NCBI GenBank assembly: GCA_026874595.1
Contig: CM049315.1
Span: 12,648,664-12,712,663 of the forward strand
DNA length: 64,000 nucleotides
Origin: Sipunculus nudus
Taxonomy: Eukaryota; Annelida; Sipuncula; Golfingiida; Sipunculidae
Direction of reading: 5' to 3'
The notes beneath the pieces are model-generated. The model was not told the DNA's origin. It saw only the letters and a list, made by a program, of their open reading frames with translations, and did no database searches. Made by a program: the position numbers and the translations under genes. This document shows positions 33,501 to 40,949 of the stretch, piece by piece (the stretch's first letter is position 1; each line of letters begins with the position of its first letter).

Positions 33501-36221
33501 TGTACTATTGGGTTCTTTGGATTGTTCGAGAAATGGAAAGTTCTAGGCTTGAGGTGAAAAGGGGCTGTGTAGGTCAGTTGTGGACCTTTTCCGATAATGC
33601 GGCAGTTATAGATTTTCTTCTAAATTTGTGACGGATCTTATATAGTCCTAGATTGCTTTCGGCATTATAACAAGAACTTCACTTTTTGATTACAACGGAT
33701 TGATTTTGTGAATAAACCGGACTGTTATTCTCTGAGAAGATTTATATGAACTGTTCATCTGGGTTGTACGTTATAAAGGACTTGTTACCGCTGTGACAGT
33801 GGTGGTATCCAGGTAGTGTACACTTTATTTATATACTTGTATTGATTTGCTGTTGTACTGTTGTTTTACTGTGGAATTGTATTGATTTAGTGTATTGTAA
33901 TGTTAGGATTGTTTTAAGAATAAATTATAATTATTTGTTAACAAAAACCACTGACTTCTTTATTCATTCCCCTAGACATTTCACGCTTCCTAGTGTTACA
34001 GAATCTGATTTTTTTATCTCCATTACGAAATTTATGTTCGTCAAGACAACGTGATCTGTTGATATTAGGTTTCGTAATAATGGTAAGAATGATAAATTCA
34101 AGAAACATGCCGAGGGGTTTACCAATGTGCTGGGTTAAAACGGAACCTTTCTCGCTCATGTTTAGTATTATTAGTAAGTACACAAAATGCTAACGATTGG
34201 TCTGGTTTATGTTGATTAACAGTGTACCTGTAGGCCATGAAGCGTTGTAGGAAATGACGAAAATATTTGCATCTTCATAAGGCCTTATAATGCGTTCCTA
34301 AGACTTAGATGTAAAGACACTCTGGCGCCAGTTATCTGGTCGTAATATGTAATATGACGCTACTCTCGAGTGTATGTATGGCCTGATCAAAATGGTTTCC
34401 GGGTTCACTTGAAATCCGCAGGCTTGCTGCTCAACTGACTAGTCAAAGAGTGAGTTCAGTTTTGAAGTCCGCACAAAGAATAATATGGGCTAGATATGGC
34501 CATGTCACGCCTGCTGATTTAATCAATAGTTCAGTTTGACATATATGCCTCATATATGGCCCATTAGAGATGGCCCGTGTGAATGGGGTGGGCGGAACAT
34601 TTGGTTGGGAAGGGGCAATTTTTTTTTTTCATTTTGATTTTATGTTTCTATTGGTATACATATATACGATTTTATCTAAAATGGCTGTAAACTAAAGTCC
34701 CGCGGAAAGTGCCATATTCAGTGTTTTCTTATGTAGCTGACGTGACCTTGCCGGAATACTTTCCATATTAGTGATTGGATCGGTTTCCTTGTTCACCTGT
34801 ATGACCATAAGAAGGTTGAGATCGGAATAAAGAGAACAAGTGTAACTAATACTCAGTACTTGCGTGTGCAAACAGTAGGGCTTCTTGTTTTGTCGTCTAC
34901 ATGATTCGCTGAGTGTGACGGGCGGCAACATAGCGGGATTGTAGTCTATGGAGATGTGCTGGATGGTAAAGGAATTAAACAGCTATCACTGCATTACATA
35001 TTCTAATTAAATAAATATTAAATATATTTGTATCTCTTTTTAATGGAACGTTTATATATTTATGTACTACACGTTTCTTTTTTTTCAGTGAAAGTTCAGA
35101 ACCTTCACAAGTGGGCGTTGTATCTTTTCGCCAACAGCATCAACCGTAGCGACTGTAGACTGAAAGGAAAAGCGTGTCTTCGCGTCAAACACAGAGTTAG
35201 TCACTAGTTACTGATGAAGGGCAATAATTGATATGTTATTTAATTGTATCAGATAGTAAAATTATCACTGCATTGTCGCCACTATACATAAATTCTTACT
35301 GATAAGTTCCCTGCGATCAGTATCATACATATAAATCTACAAATCTCTAAAACTGCCTATTATATACATAATTATCTCCAGCTTATTGGACTCTCGCACA
35401 AAAAAATGAATTCTGTAATTTTTTGGTAGATATTATTTAAAGAAGGAGGATTTAATTCTGATACCTTTTAACACTGTTTTGATAACAACAGCAAGAAATT
35501 AATTAAGTATATACTTTAACTGTTGTTTATACTTAAAAAGTATTCTTTCAGCGGCCACAATGTACTGGTTCCTACGGGACGATGGGTTTCCATGCGTTGA
35601 AGCCGTCACGTGACACCATGTACTATGTGCAGAATATTCCAAACCAGTGCAGTAAGTGAGAAGTTCCAAAAGTAATATGTTAAATGTAATATACACAGGG
35701 CCAGCGCTATAAAAAATGTATACTATAGTAGTATATTAGGAACAGAATTATTCTCTTCTAGAACAGTAAGTGGGATGGTCTGTTTACATCCGTTCTGGTA
35801 CAGAGTTAAGAATCAGACCAGCGAGAGTGGGTGTCTCAGGCCAATTAGAGCGGCTGTCACATGTTTAAAATTGAGACTGGATTTACAATGCGATACCACG
35901 CTCTCATTGGTCTGATTACATTTCTTTGTTCTGTGTCCATCCTGGTGCTCATGCCCAGAGAACCTTGTCATACAAAGCAGCGGTTACATGGTAGGATGTC
36001 TAGTACGACTGCTGTGTATAACCGCTGGTTAAGGAGGGTGTTCACTCGCGTCAATAGTCAGTGGTTATATTGATCTTTAAATATGAATGTTGCAAAATAC
36101 GCACATCATTAACTTTGTTTTCACTTGTATCATTTCAGAACGTGAACGCACACCTGACACTCTGAGGTTCAAGGGAAATCACTTCTATTATCTTACAAGA
36201 TATCTTTTCCGCCAACAATAA
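17053..36221 (+). CDS. Secreted lipase, pancreatic lipase/phospholipase A1 family (8 exons)
   Basis: Exons 17053-17116, 21277-21310, 21692-21839, 26980-27217, 29149-29313, 35089-35195, 35552-35651 and 36139-36221 join in phase with GT-AG junctions to 939 nt (312 residues). A signal peptide covers residues 1 to about 20. NTVKYSLYYR and TYFVIHGW (about 59-66) are the family's first strands and oxyanion-hole motif. The nucleophile is Ser139 in GFSLG, the acid Asp164 in ITGLD and the base His223 in LHKWALYLFANSI; all three are present. The loop between Cys209 and Cys214 has only four residues where pancreatic lipases have a lid of over twenty, which favours phospholipase A1-like or lidless lipase activity. 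There is no C-terminal PLAT domain. Family and triad are read from sequence; substrate is inferred. The introns total about 18 kb and are filled with repeats. Confidence 0.88.
19731..19768. repeat. Terminal-type hairpin of array element (internal copy)
   Basis: TAGCTCAGATGACT and AGTCAGCTGAGCTA form an imperfect stem with a three-base loop, followed by AAAAA. It comes after GGACGGACGACGGACAAAA. The same module ends the array at 20793-20828. Confidence 0.7.
20716..20776. repeat. GACA/GACG microsatellite
   Basis: A GACAGACGGACAGACGG-type run just before the terminal hairpin of the array. Confidence 0.85.
20793..20828. repeat. Terminal hairpin of the ~340-bp array
   Basis: TAGCTCAGATGACT, loop, AGTCAGCTGAGCTA, then AAAAAC, at the right end of the array. 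A 3' subterminal hairpin is a feature of Helitron/Helentron-type non-autonomous elements; that assignment is inference. Confidence 0.65.
21277..21310 (+). CDS. Lipase exon 2 (34-nt microexon)
   Basis: Acceptor TTTAATTCAG|G and donor CGAAG|GTAAGT. Entered in phase 1 it encodes GNTVKYSLYYR, the usual first strand of the family, and leaves in phase 2. Confidence 0.8.
21692..21839 (+). CDS. Lipase exon 3 (HGW motif)
   Basis: Acceptor AAATTTAAG|C, donor ATACCG|GTAAAG. Read in the phase left by exon 2 it encodes the region ending TYFVIHGW and SSILKELIP, matching the oxyanion-hole strand and following helix of the family. Confidence 0.85.
22190..22320 (-). mobile_element. tRNA-derived SINE relic
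   Basis: On the minus strand, GTGGTTGAGTGGTTAGC resembles a tRNA A box, followed by CGGTACACTAGGAG and a poor B box (GGTTTCGAGTTTAACC). The same A-box plus CCTAGG/T-GTACCG arrangement occurs at 40200-40276, suggesting one family. Confidence 0.4.
22461..22560. repeat. (CA)n-(TA)n microsatellite
   Basis: Imperfect CA repeat followed by about 70 bases of pure TA. Confidence 0.95.
23180..24031 (-). mobile_element. Solo LTR (852 bp) with GGTT target duplication
   Basis: The reverse complement of the family at 33298 and 36814. It starts TGTTACGG and ends CTGTAACA on the plus strand (TG...CA ends with inverted TGTTAC/GTAACA) and is flanked by GGTT at 23176-23179 and 24032-24035. It shares the block around CTGGATACCACCACTGTCAC and the AATGAATAAAGAAGTCAG end. 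No internal retrotransposon genes are present, so it is the product of LTR-LTR recombination. Confidence 0.88.
24329..24345. repeat. Poly-C run
   Basis: About 17 uninterrupted C residues in lipase intron 3. Confidence 0.9.
24640..26570. repeat. 81-bp (2 x ~40) minisatellite, interrupted
   Basis: Alternating half-units, CCTCTCTCTTG-TATATTTTACTATTATGTCACTCTAAATT type and CCTCTC-TTGGATACAATGTACTATTATGTCCCTC type, make a period of about 81 bases, clearest at 24,720-25,440. The array is interrupted at 25442-25727 by a foldback element and at about 25,825-26,210 by unrelated DNA, then resumes to about 26,570. ORFs rich in LSLAIFYYYVTLNSS come from the repeat and are not genes. Confidence 0.85.
25442..25727. 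mobile_element. Foldback (MITE-like) element inside the minisatellite
   Basis: The ends are inverted: CTAAGATTCC...GGAATGCG...CGTGATGCGG on the left matches the reverse complement of CCGCATCACGCATTCC...GGAATCCTAG on the right. An inner pair built on CCGGCATGCGGAATGCG and CGCATTCCGCATGCCGG continues the fold. GGAATGCG also repeats directly. No clear target duplication was found. Confidence 0.72.
26980..27217 (+). CDS. Lipase exon 4 (nucleophile elbow)
   Basis: Acceptor CTCGCTTGCAG|C, donor ATCACAG|GTATGG. It encodes FMVDWNEWAKKTWYPSA, the helix with KVGADVASFI, and HVIGFSLGGKV with the catalytic Ser139, ending in RIT of the ITGLD motif. Matches the core of the family closely. Confidence 0.92.
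27549..27595. repeat. (TA)n microsatellite
   Basis: About 46 bases of pure TA, inside the TIR element. Confidence 0.95.
27686..27723. repeat. (GT)n microsatellite
   Basis: Nearly pure GT run with one GAGA interruption, inside the TIR element. Confidence 0.9.
27783..27966. mobile_element. pogo/Tigger-like MITE
   Basis: Ends are CAGTGAAACCTCGTCGTTTC and, inverted, CAACGAGGTTTCACTG. CAGTGAAACCTCG is the terminal motif of pogo/Tigger-type elements. It is 184 bases, non-coding and nested in the 27411-28081 element. The flanks are AT and TA rather than a clean TA/TA. Confidence 0.7.
28420..28712. repeat. 28-bp minisatellite
   Basis: GTAGTCGATTACTCGAGGCCGA-type units, about ten copies. A core block of near-identical units with TTTGTAGTCGATTACTTGAG is flanked by more degenerate ones. 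Confidence 0.9.
29149..29313 (+). CDS. Lipase exon 5 (catalytic Asp)
   Basis: Acceptor TATTACAG|G, donor CAACG|GTACGA. It opens with GLD (Asp164 of the triad) and encodes KLDPGDATFVDTIRT and GHADFW, both family motifs, then CKNLKC where the lid should be. Confidence 0.92.
29412..29660 (+). mobile_element. Tandem dimer of a tRNA-derived repeat
   Basis: Two related units: each has TATAAA-GG-GGACCGAA, then GTTGGAACGCCGG-CATGTGC (A-box region) and a B box (GGTTCGAATCC at 29505-29515; GGCTCGAATCA at 29637-29647). The B boxes are 132 bases apart. A G run (29536-29549) separates the units. Confidence 0.55.
29960..30195 (-). mobile_element. tRNA-derived SINE
   Basis: On the minus strand the head at 30181-30112 folds like a tRNA: GGCTCC pairs with GGAGCC, the A box is TGGTTGATAGAGC (30171-30159) and the B box GAGTTCAAATCTC (30133-30121). 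An unrelated body follows to about 29960. The anticodon arm is imperfect, so a functional tRNA is unlikely. Confidence 0.6.
31815..32815 (-). mobile_element. ~1 kb dispersed repeat, minus-strand copy
   Basis: Reverse complement of 7699-8640 with scattered indels. Shared words include GGACCCACTGCA, CCAGGAGGATT, CATATGAATAACGCTTGC, CCCGGTATACCGGG and TTTATCAGCTAGT. Non-coding. Confidence 0.7.
33298..34079 (+). mobile_element. Solo LTR (782 bp)
   Basis: Same family as 36814-37588, shown by TGACAGTGGTGGTATCCAGG, the AATAAA-bearing stretch, and CACTGACTTCTTTATTCATT. It starts TGTTACAT and ends GTAATA (a mutated GTAACA). Flanks are ATGC and ATGG, an imperfect 4-base duplication. It lies in lipase intron 5. 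Confidence 0.85.
35089..35195 (+). CDS. Lipase exon 6 (catalytic His)
   Basis: Acceptor TTTTTTTCAG|T. It encodes LHKWALYLFANSI with His223 of the triad. The donor is the unusual AGA|GTTAGT. It is chosen because it leaves phase 0, which exon 7 needs, and because reading on meets a TAG six codons into the intron. Confidence 0.82.
35552..35651 (+). CDS. Lipase exon 7
   Basis: Acceptor TTCTTTCAG|C, donor TGCA|GTAAGT. It encodes RPQCTGSYGTMGFHAL and MYYVQNIPNQC, matching the Cys and MG-H motifs and the strand near the end of the catalytic domain. Confidence 0.88.
36139..36221 (+). CDS. Lipase exon 8 (C-terminus)
   Basis: Acceptor TATCATTTCAG|A. It encodes about 27 residues, rich in basic and aromatic residues (KGNHFYYLTRYLFRQQ), to TAA. 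The phase agrees with exon 7. Least conserved part of the protein, so the true last exon is slightly less sure. Confidence 0.7.
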
Positions 36222-36600
36222 CGCGACACTTATCGGCGAGGATTGACCCTGATGTATGACATTGGAACTGGATGTTGTTTTCCCACTGTTAGACCAACAA
36301 CAACAACAACAACAACAACATTCAACAAAGATTTTGATATTTGTTATTGATATGAACTTGACTTCTCTGTAGTTATCTGCACACTTCTTCTACAACAGTC
36401 AAGATGATATGATAAAATATAAGTTATTTCCCTCTAATGCCATATTAAAAATGAAAGACAAAATAAAGGCCTCGGTAGCAGAAAGACTATCTAAACTATT
36501 TTTGCATCGGCAGAGCGATGCCCTCTTTTCTCGATACCGTTCATGTTTGACATTGGAATTACTGATCGATTTTCAAAGATTTTGTATCAGTGATATAATC
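36222..36600 (+). other. Lipase 3' UTR region
   Basis: A (CAA)n run at 36297-36325 and an AATAAA at 36462-36467, a plausible polyadenylation signal about 240 bases after the stop. Confidence 0.45.
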
Positions 36601-36604
36601 AAGT

Positions 36605-36765
36605 CCACACTATCCCATTCTGAGTATAAGTCCAAGTCCAGGCCACATGAGTCCGAGTCCAAGTCTGAGTCCTTCAAGTTCGATTCCAAGTCCACCTTCC
36701 GAGTCCGAGTCATTTGGAACCCAAGTCAAAGTCCAAGTCCGAGTCCAGTCCTAATCACCTTATTA
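36605..36765. repeat. Degenerate outlier of the 33-bp minisatellite
   Basis: GAGTCCAAGTC and AAGTCCGAGTCC words like those of the main array at 37,780-39,205, from which it is separated by the solo LTR and flanking DNA. Confidence 0.65.
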
Positions 36766-36813
36766 AAATAAATAGAAACAGGAAATTTGAGAATAACACG
36801 TGTGTTTTCATGT

Positions 36814-37588
36814 TGTTACAGGTATCTCTTTTATGCAGCAGTCTTACGTGTGTCTGTGTAGCGCTAGCATTGTCCGTAGCCATGGGAGACGCGCGAGCTG
36901 GCCCGGCCCACGTGCGGGATCTGGCGTGTAAAAACACAGCGTTCTTTGTTCTAGTATGTTCTTTGGGCGCGTGTATTATGTATTGTTGGGTTATTTTGGA
37001 TTGTTCGTGAAATGGAAAGTTCTCGGAGGAAATGGAGGAGAAAAGTTATGAATGAGGGGTTGTGTTTAGAGCCGAGAGGGGGAGAGAGAGAGACAAATAT
37101 TCCAACGGACACGAAAGAGTGTGAATCAGTTTTTGACCTGTCCGATAATTGCAGTAGTGTCACGGATTCTACGAACTCTATAGTGCGGCCTGTCTCCAGT
37201 TTGCTTCGGGATTTTTACAAGAGCTTTACTTTGTACTTTTTGAACTGTTTACGTGGATTATTGTCGCGGTGACAGTGGTGGTATCCAGGTACTGTACACT
37301 TTATTTATTATACCTTGTAATTGTATTGATTTGCTGTTGTAATGTTGTTATACTGTGAAATTGTACTGATTAAGTGTATTGTAATGTTAGAGTTCTTTTA
37401 AGAATAAACTATTATTATTTGTTAACAAAAAACCACTGACTTCTTTATTCATTCCCCTAGACATTTCACGCTGCCTAGTGTTACAGAATCTGATTTTTAT
37501 TTATCTCCGTAATTTATTTTTAATTATTTATCTCCAATTTTTATTCTCGTCACAACTACATGATCTGTTGTTATTAGGTTCCGTAACA
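36814..37588 (+). mobile_element. Solo LTR (775 bp) with ATGT target duplication
   Basis: Starts TGTTACAG, ends CCGTAACA, flanked by ATGT at 36810-36813 and 37589-37592. It carries an AATAAA (37403-37408) in the block shared by all three copies. No coding region remains; the 86-residue frame inside it is not conserved in the other copies. Confidence 0.92.
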
Positions 37589-37779
37589 ATGTTAATTTAC
37601 ACATGCTTTTTACTCAAACGTGCAATTAGATTTATGTCTTCATGCAAAGCTAACGCCTGGTTATGTATACCCTTTTTGTAATATTCTGTTTGAAGTTTTC
37701 ATGTGTATATAAATCTTCATAATATTTGAATGAGATTTTCTTTCTCAACTGGCTCGCTAAGGACCGGACATGATATCTC

Positions 37780-39205
37780 AAGTCCTAACCTCCGAGTCCG
37801 AGTACAAGTCCGAGTCCAGGACCCCCGAGCCCAAGTCAAAGTCCGAGTCCAGGACCCCTGAGCCCAAGTCAAAGTCCGCGTTCAAGACCCCCGAGCCCAA
37901 GTCAAAGTCCGCGTCCAGGACCCCCGAGCCCAAGTCAAAGTCCGCGCCCAAGACCCCCGAGCCCAAGTCAAAGTTTGAGTCCAGGACCCCCGAGCCAAAG
38001 TCAAAGTCCGAGTTCAGGACCCCCGAGCCAAAGTCAAAGTCCGAGTCCAGGACCCCCGAGCCCAAGTCAAAGTCCGAGTCCAGGACCCCTGAGCCCAAGT
38101 CCAAGTCCGCCTCCAGGACCCCCGAGCCCAAGTCAAAGTCCGCGTCCAGGTCCCCGAGCGCAAGTCAAAGTCCGAGTCCAGGACCCCCGAGCCCAAGTCA
38201 AATCCCGAGTCCAGGACCCCCGAGCCCAAGTCAAAGTCCGAGTCCAGGACCCCCGAGCCAAAGTCAAAGTCCGAGTCCAGGACCCCCGAGCCCAAGTCAA
38301 AGTCCGAGTCCAGGACCCCCGAGCCCAAGTCAAAGTCCGCGTCCAGGACCCCCGAGCCCAAGTCAAAGTCCGCGTCCAGGACCCCCGAGCCCAAGTCAAA
38401 GTCCGCGTCCAGGACCCCCGAGCCCAAGTCAAAGTCCGAGTCCAGGACCCCCGAGCCCAAGTCAAAGTCCGCGTTCAAGACCCCCGAGCCCAAGTCAAAG
38501 TCCGCGTCCAGGACCCCCGAGCCCAAGTCAAAGTCCGCGCCCAAGACCCCCGAGCCCAAGTCAAAGTTTGAGTCCAGGACCCCCGAGCCAAAGTCAAAGT
38601 CCGAGTTCAGGACCCCCGAGCCAAAGTCAAAGTCCGAGTCCAGGACCCCCGAGCCAAAGTCAAAGTCCGAGTCCAAGACCCCTGAGCCCAAGTCCAAGTC
38701 CGCCTCCAGGACCCCCGAGCCCAAGTCAAAGTCCGCGTCCAGGTCCCCGAGCGCAAGTCAAAGTCCGAGTCCAGGACCCCCGAGCCCAAGTCAAATCCCG
38801 AGTCCAGGACCCCCGAGCCCAAGTCAAAGTCCGAGTCCAGGACCCCCGAGCCAAAGTCAAAGTCAGAGTCCAGGACCCCCGAGCCCAAGTCAAAGTCCGA
38901 GTCCAGGACCCCCGAGCCCAAGTCAAAGTCCGCGTCCAGGTCCCCGAGCGCAAGTCAAAGTCCGAGTCCAGGACCCCCGAGCCCAAGTCAAATCCCGAGT
39001 CCAGGACCCCCGAGCCCAAGTCAAAGTCCGAGTCCAGGACCCCCGAGCCAAAGTCAAAGTCAGAGTCCAGGACCCCCGAGCCCAAGTCAAAGTCCGAGTC
39101 CAGGACCCCCGAGCCCAAGTCAAAGTCCGCGTCCAGGACCCCCGAGTCCAAGTCAAAGTCCGCGTCCAGGACCCCCGAGCCCAAGTCAAAGTCCGAGTTC
39201 CTAAA
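37780..39205. repeat. 33-bp minisatellite (~43 units) open in all frames
   Basis: The unit is GAGTCCAGGACCCCCGAG followed by CCCAAGTCAAAGTCC. Since 33 is a multiple of three and the unit has no stop in any frame, long ORFs appear on both strands, the largest 505 codons at 37770-39287. Three units are one base short (near 38147, 38740, 38936), moving that ORF through all three frames and back. There are higher-order repeats: about 593 bases (37,881 against 38,474) and 196 bases (38,742 against 38,938). Confidence 0.95.
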
Positions 39206-40194
39206 AAAAAGTGGACTCGAGTCCGGACTCATGTCCTACACCACTGGTCTGTATAAAATCGTTCGGGTGTACGGTACTTTGTTCTAAATTCTCTGATTAA
39301 GTGTCCTGAGGTGTAACGATATCGTGATGTTGATGTAGACCGGTTGATTGTATTACTTTCAATATTTGAGTACCTTTACCGCATGAAGCAGTAATGATTC
39401 ATATCAATGACATTTCAGTATCACGACAACTGCGACGAAACAAACCGGATGAAAAATAAAACCAATGATACAGCGGTTTTGATTTCTTCATTACACTAGA
39501 CATCGTATCCATAGTATTTATATTCCTATTATATTTCTAGAACATACAATATTTTTAAACCCAATACCACTGCTGGAAAGCCAAAATTAGCCAAGATACG
39601 CTTAAATCAATGAAACGGTAGAGTATTTTGTAAGATTTATTTATTTGTTGTTCTCCCTGGATGAAGCTCCTTGGTTCCCAAGTTCAATACCATATCAGTA
39701 TGAATCCTTGAGTGGTCGCATCCACAGTAACGGCGAAAGAACCTATATCCAATCTGCAATTATAGGGAAAAGTCCTTCTAAGCTAGTTCCCAGTTCCAAC
39801 CCCATCTGTTTTTTTTTTGTTTTTTTTTTATTAAAGTGAAGGTTACCGCCTCCATTTTAATACATGATAGCTATCCCTAAATACGAGGTCTGTATGAGGG
39901 CACCCTTAACGGGATAGGCCAATATGCCACTATTCTGTTAGATTCTGTATATTGCAAGTGTAAAAGGAGTCACCCCTGGCCCGCATAGAATACTTGCATT
40001 TACCCATTGATATGCCCTCGGCTCATCCTAGAGAAACTGGTCGTGCTGTTAGCAGAGCATGATACCCCCCTTCCCCATGGCGACGTGACCACCCACTTCC
40101 CCATTAGGCCGCGGCAAGCCCGATATCGGAAAGTAAGGCTATCATTAAACCTCCCCATTGATGTTAAGACTGTGGGTGAAAGTCCGGAATGGCC

Positions 40195-40276
40195 ATATCT
40201 TAAAGTGTCAAATGCAAATGCGAACGCACACCTCCTAGGGTACCGGCTTAGAAACACTAACCACTCGACCAGTTGA
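40195..40276 (-). mobile_element. tRNA-derived SINE head
   Basis: On the minus strand TGGTCGAGTGGTTAG (40272-40258) is a good tRNA A box, followed by GCCGGTACCCTAGGAGG and the weak B box GTGCGTTCGCATTTGC. Shares its layout with 22190-22320. Confidence 0.45.
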
Positions 40277-40843
40277 AGTTAAAGGGAGGTTAAGGTATTA
40301 TCCATGTCTGTCCGTTCGTCTGTCTTTGTCTACCTGCCTGTCGATTTGTTTGTTGGGGTAATTTTTGTGTGTTCATACATCTGTCTCGAGCAAAAGGGGC
40401 TGCCACCGATGTTTGCATCAAATTGAAACATATGCAAGACCAATTAAAAAAGTGAACGCCCTGGGGTGGGTTCGGTCTTTAGTCAAGTGAAAAATTGATT
40501 ACATGTATTAATTCAATTGGAATGAAGTTTTCCGGCTCAATATTCAAGAATGGTTGAGATGAATTTCACAAGATTATTTATCAGTTTGGACCTGCATAAT
40601 AAAATCTTAATATTTTCATTGACAAATCCCGGTACGAAATTACAATTAATTCAACCTTATTTTATCGCCATGTTAGCATTATAAGGATAGGTCCATGGTT
40701 TGTTTATTCAGTTAGCATGACTTTGAATATCGACTCCACGTTCATTGGTTCTACCGCCCCAACATCCAGTCCTGCAGTTTATCCGGGCGCCTGTATTTAC
40801 CAGGTAAAAGACATCAAACAAATTAAATGCTGGTGAACACATG

Positions 40844-40861
40844 CATATATATATATATACA

Positions 40862-40948
<87 letters not shown>
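40844..40948. repeat. (TA)n(CA)n(TA)n compound microsatellite
   Basis: TA 40844-40859, CA with one CC interruption 40860-40898, TA 40899-40948. Confidence 0.95.

Positions 40949-40949
<1 letters not shown>

Larger units (their letters stand above)
29314..35088 (+). other. Lipase intron 5 (5.8 kb)
   Basis: Holds a tRNA-derived dimer, a SINE relic, the minus-strand copy of the 1 kb repeat and a solo LTR. 30,200-31,810 and 34,080-35,088 show nothing recognisable. Confidence 0.55.

Noticed and set aside
36600-36771. ORF rich in Ser/Lys (SEYKSKSRPHESESKSES)
   Set aside because: A degenerate outlier of the 33-bp minisatellite.
37770-39287. 505-codon Pro/Ser/Lys-rich ORF, and long ORFs on both strands over the same span
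   Set aside because: The 33-bp repeat has no stop in any frame, and frame changes follow one-base-short units. No splice or start context and no conserved frame.
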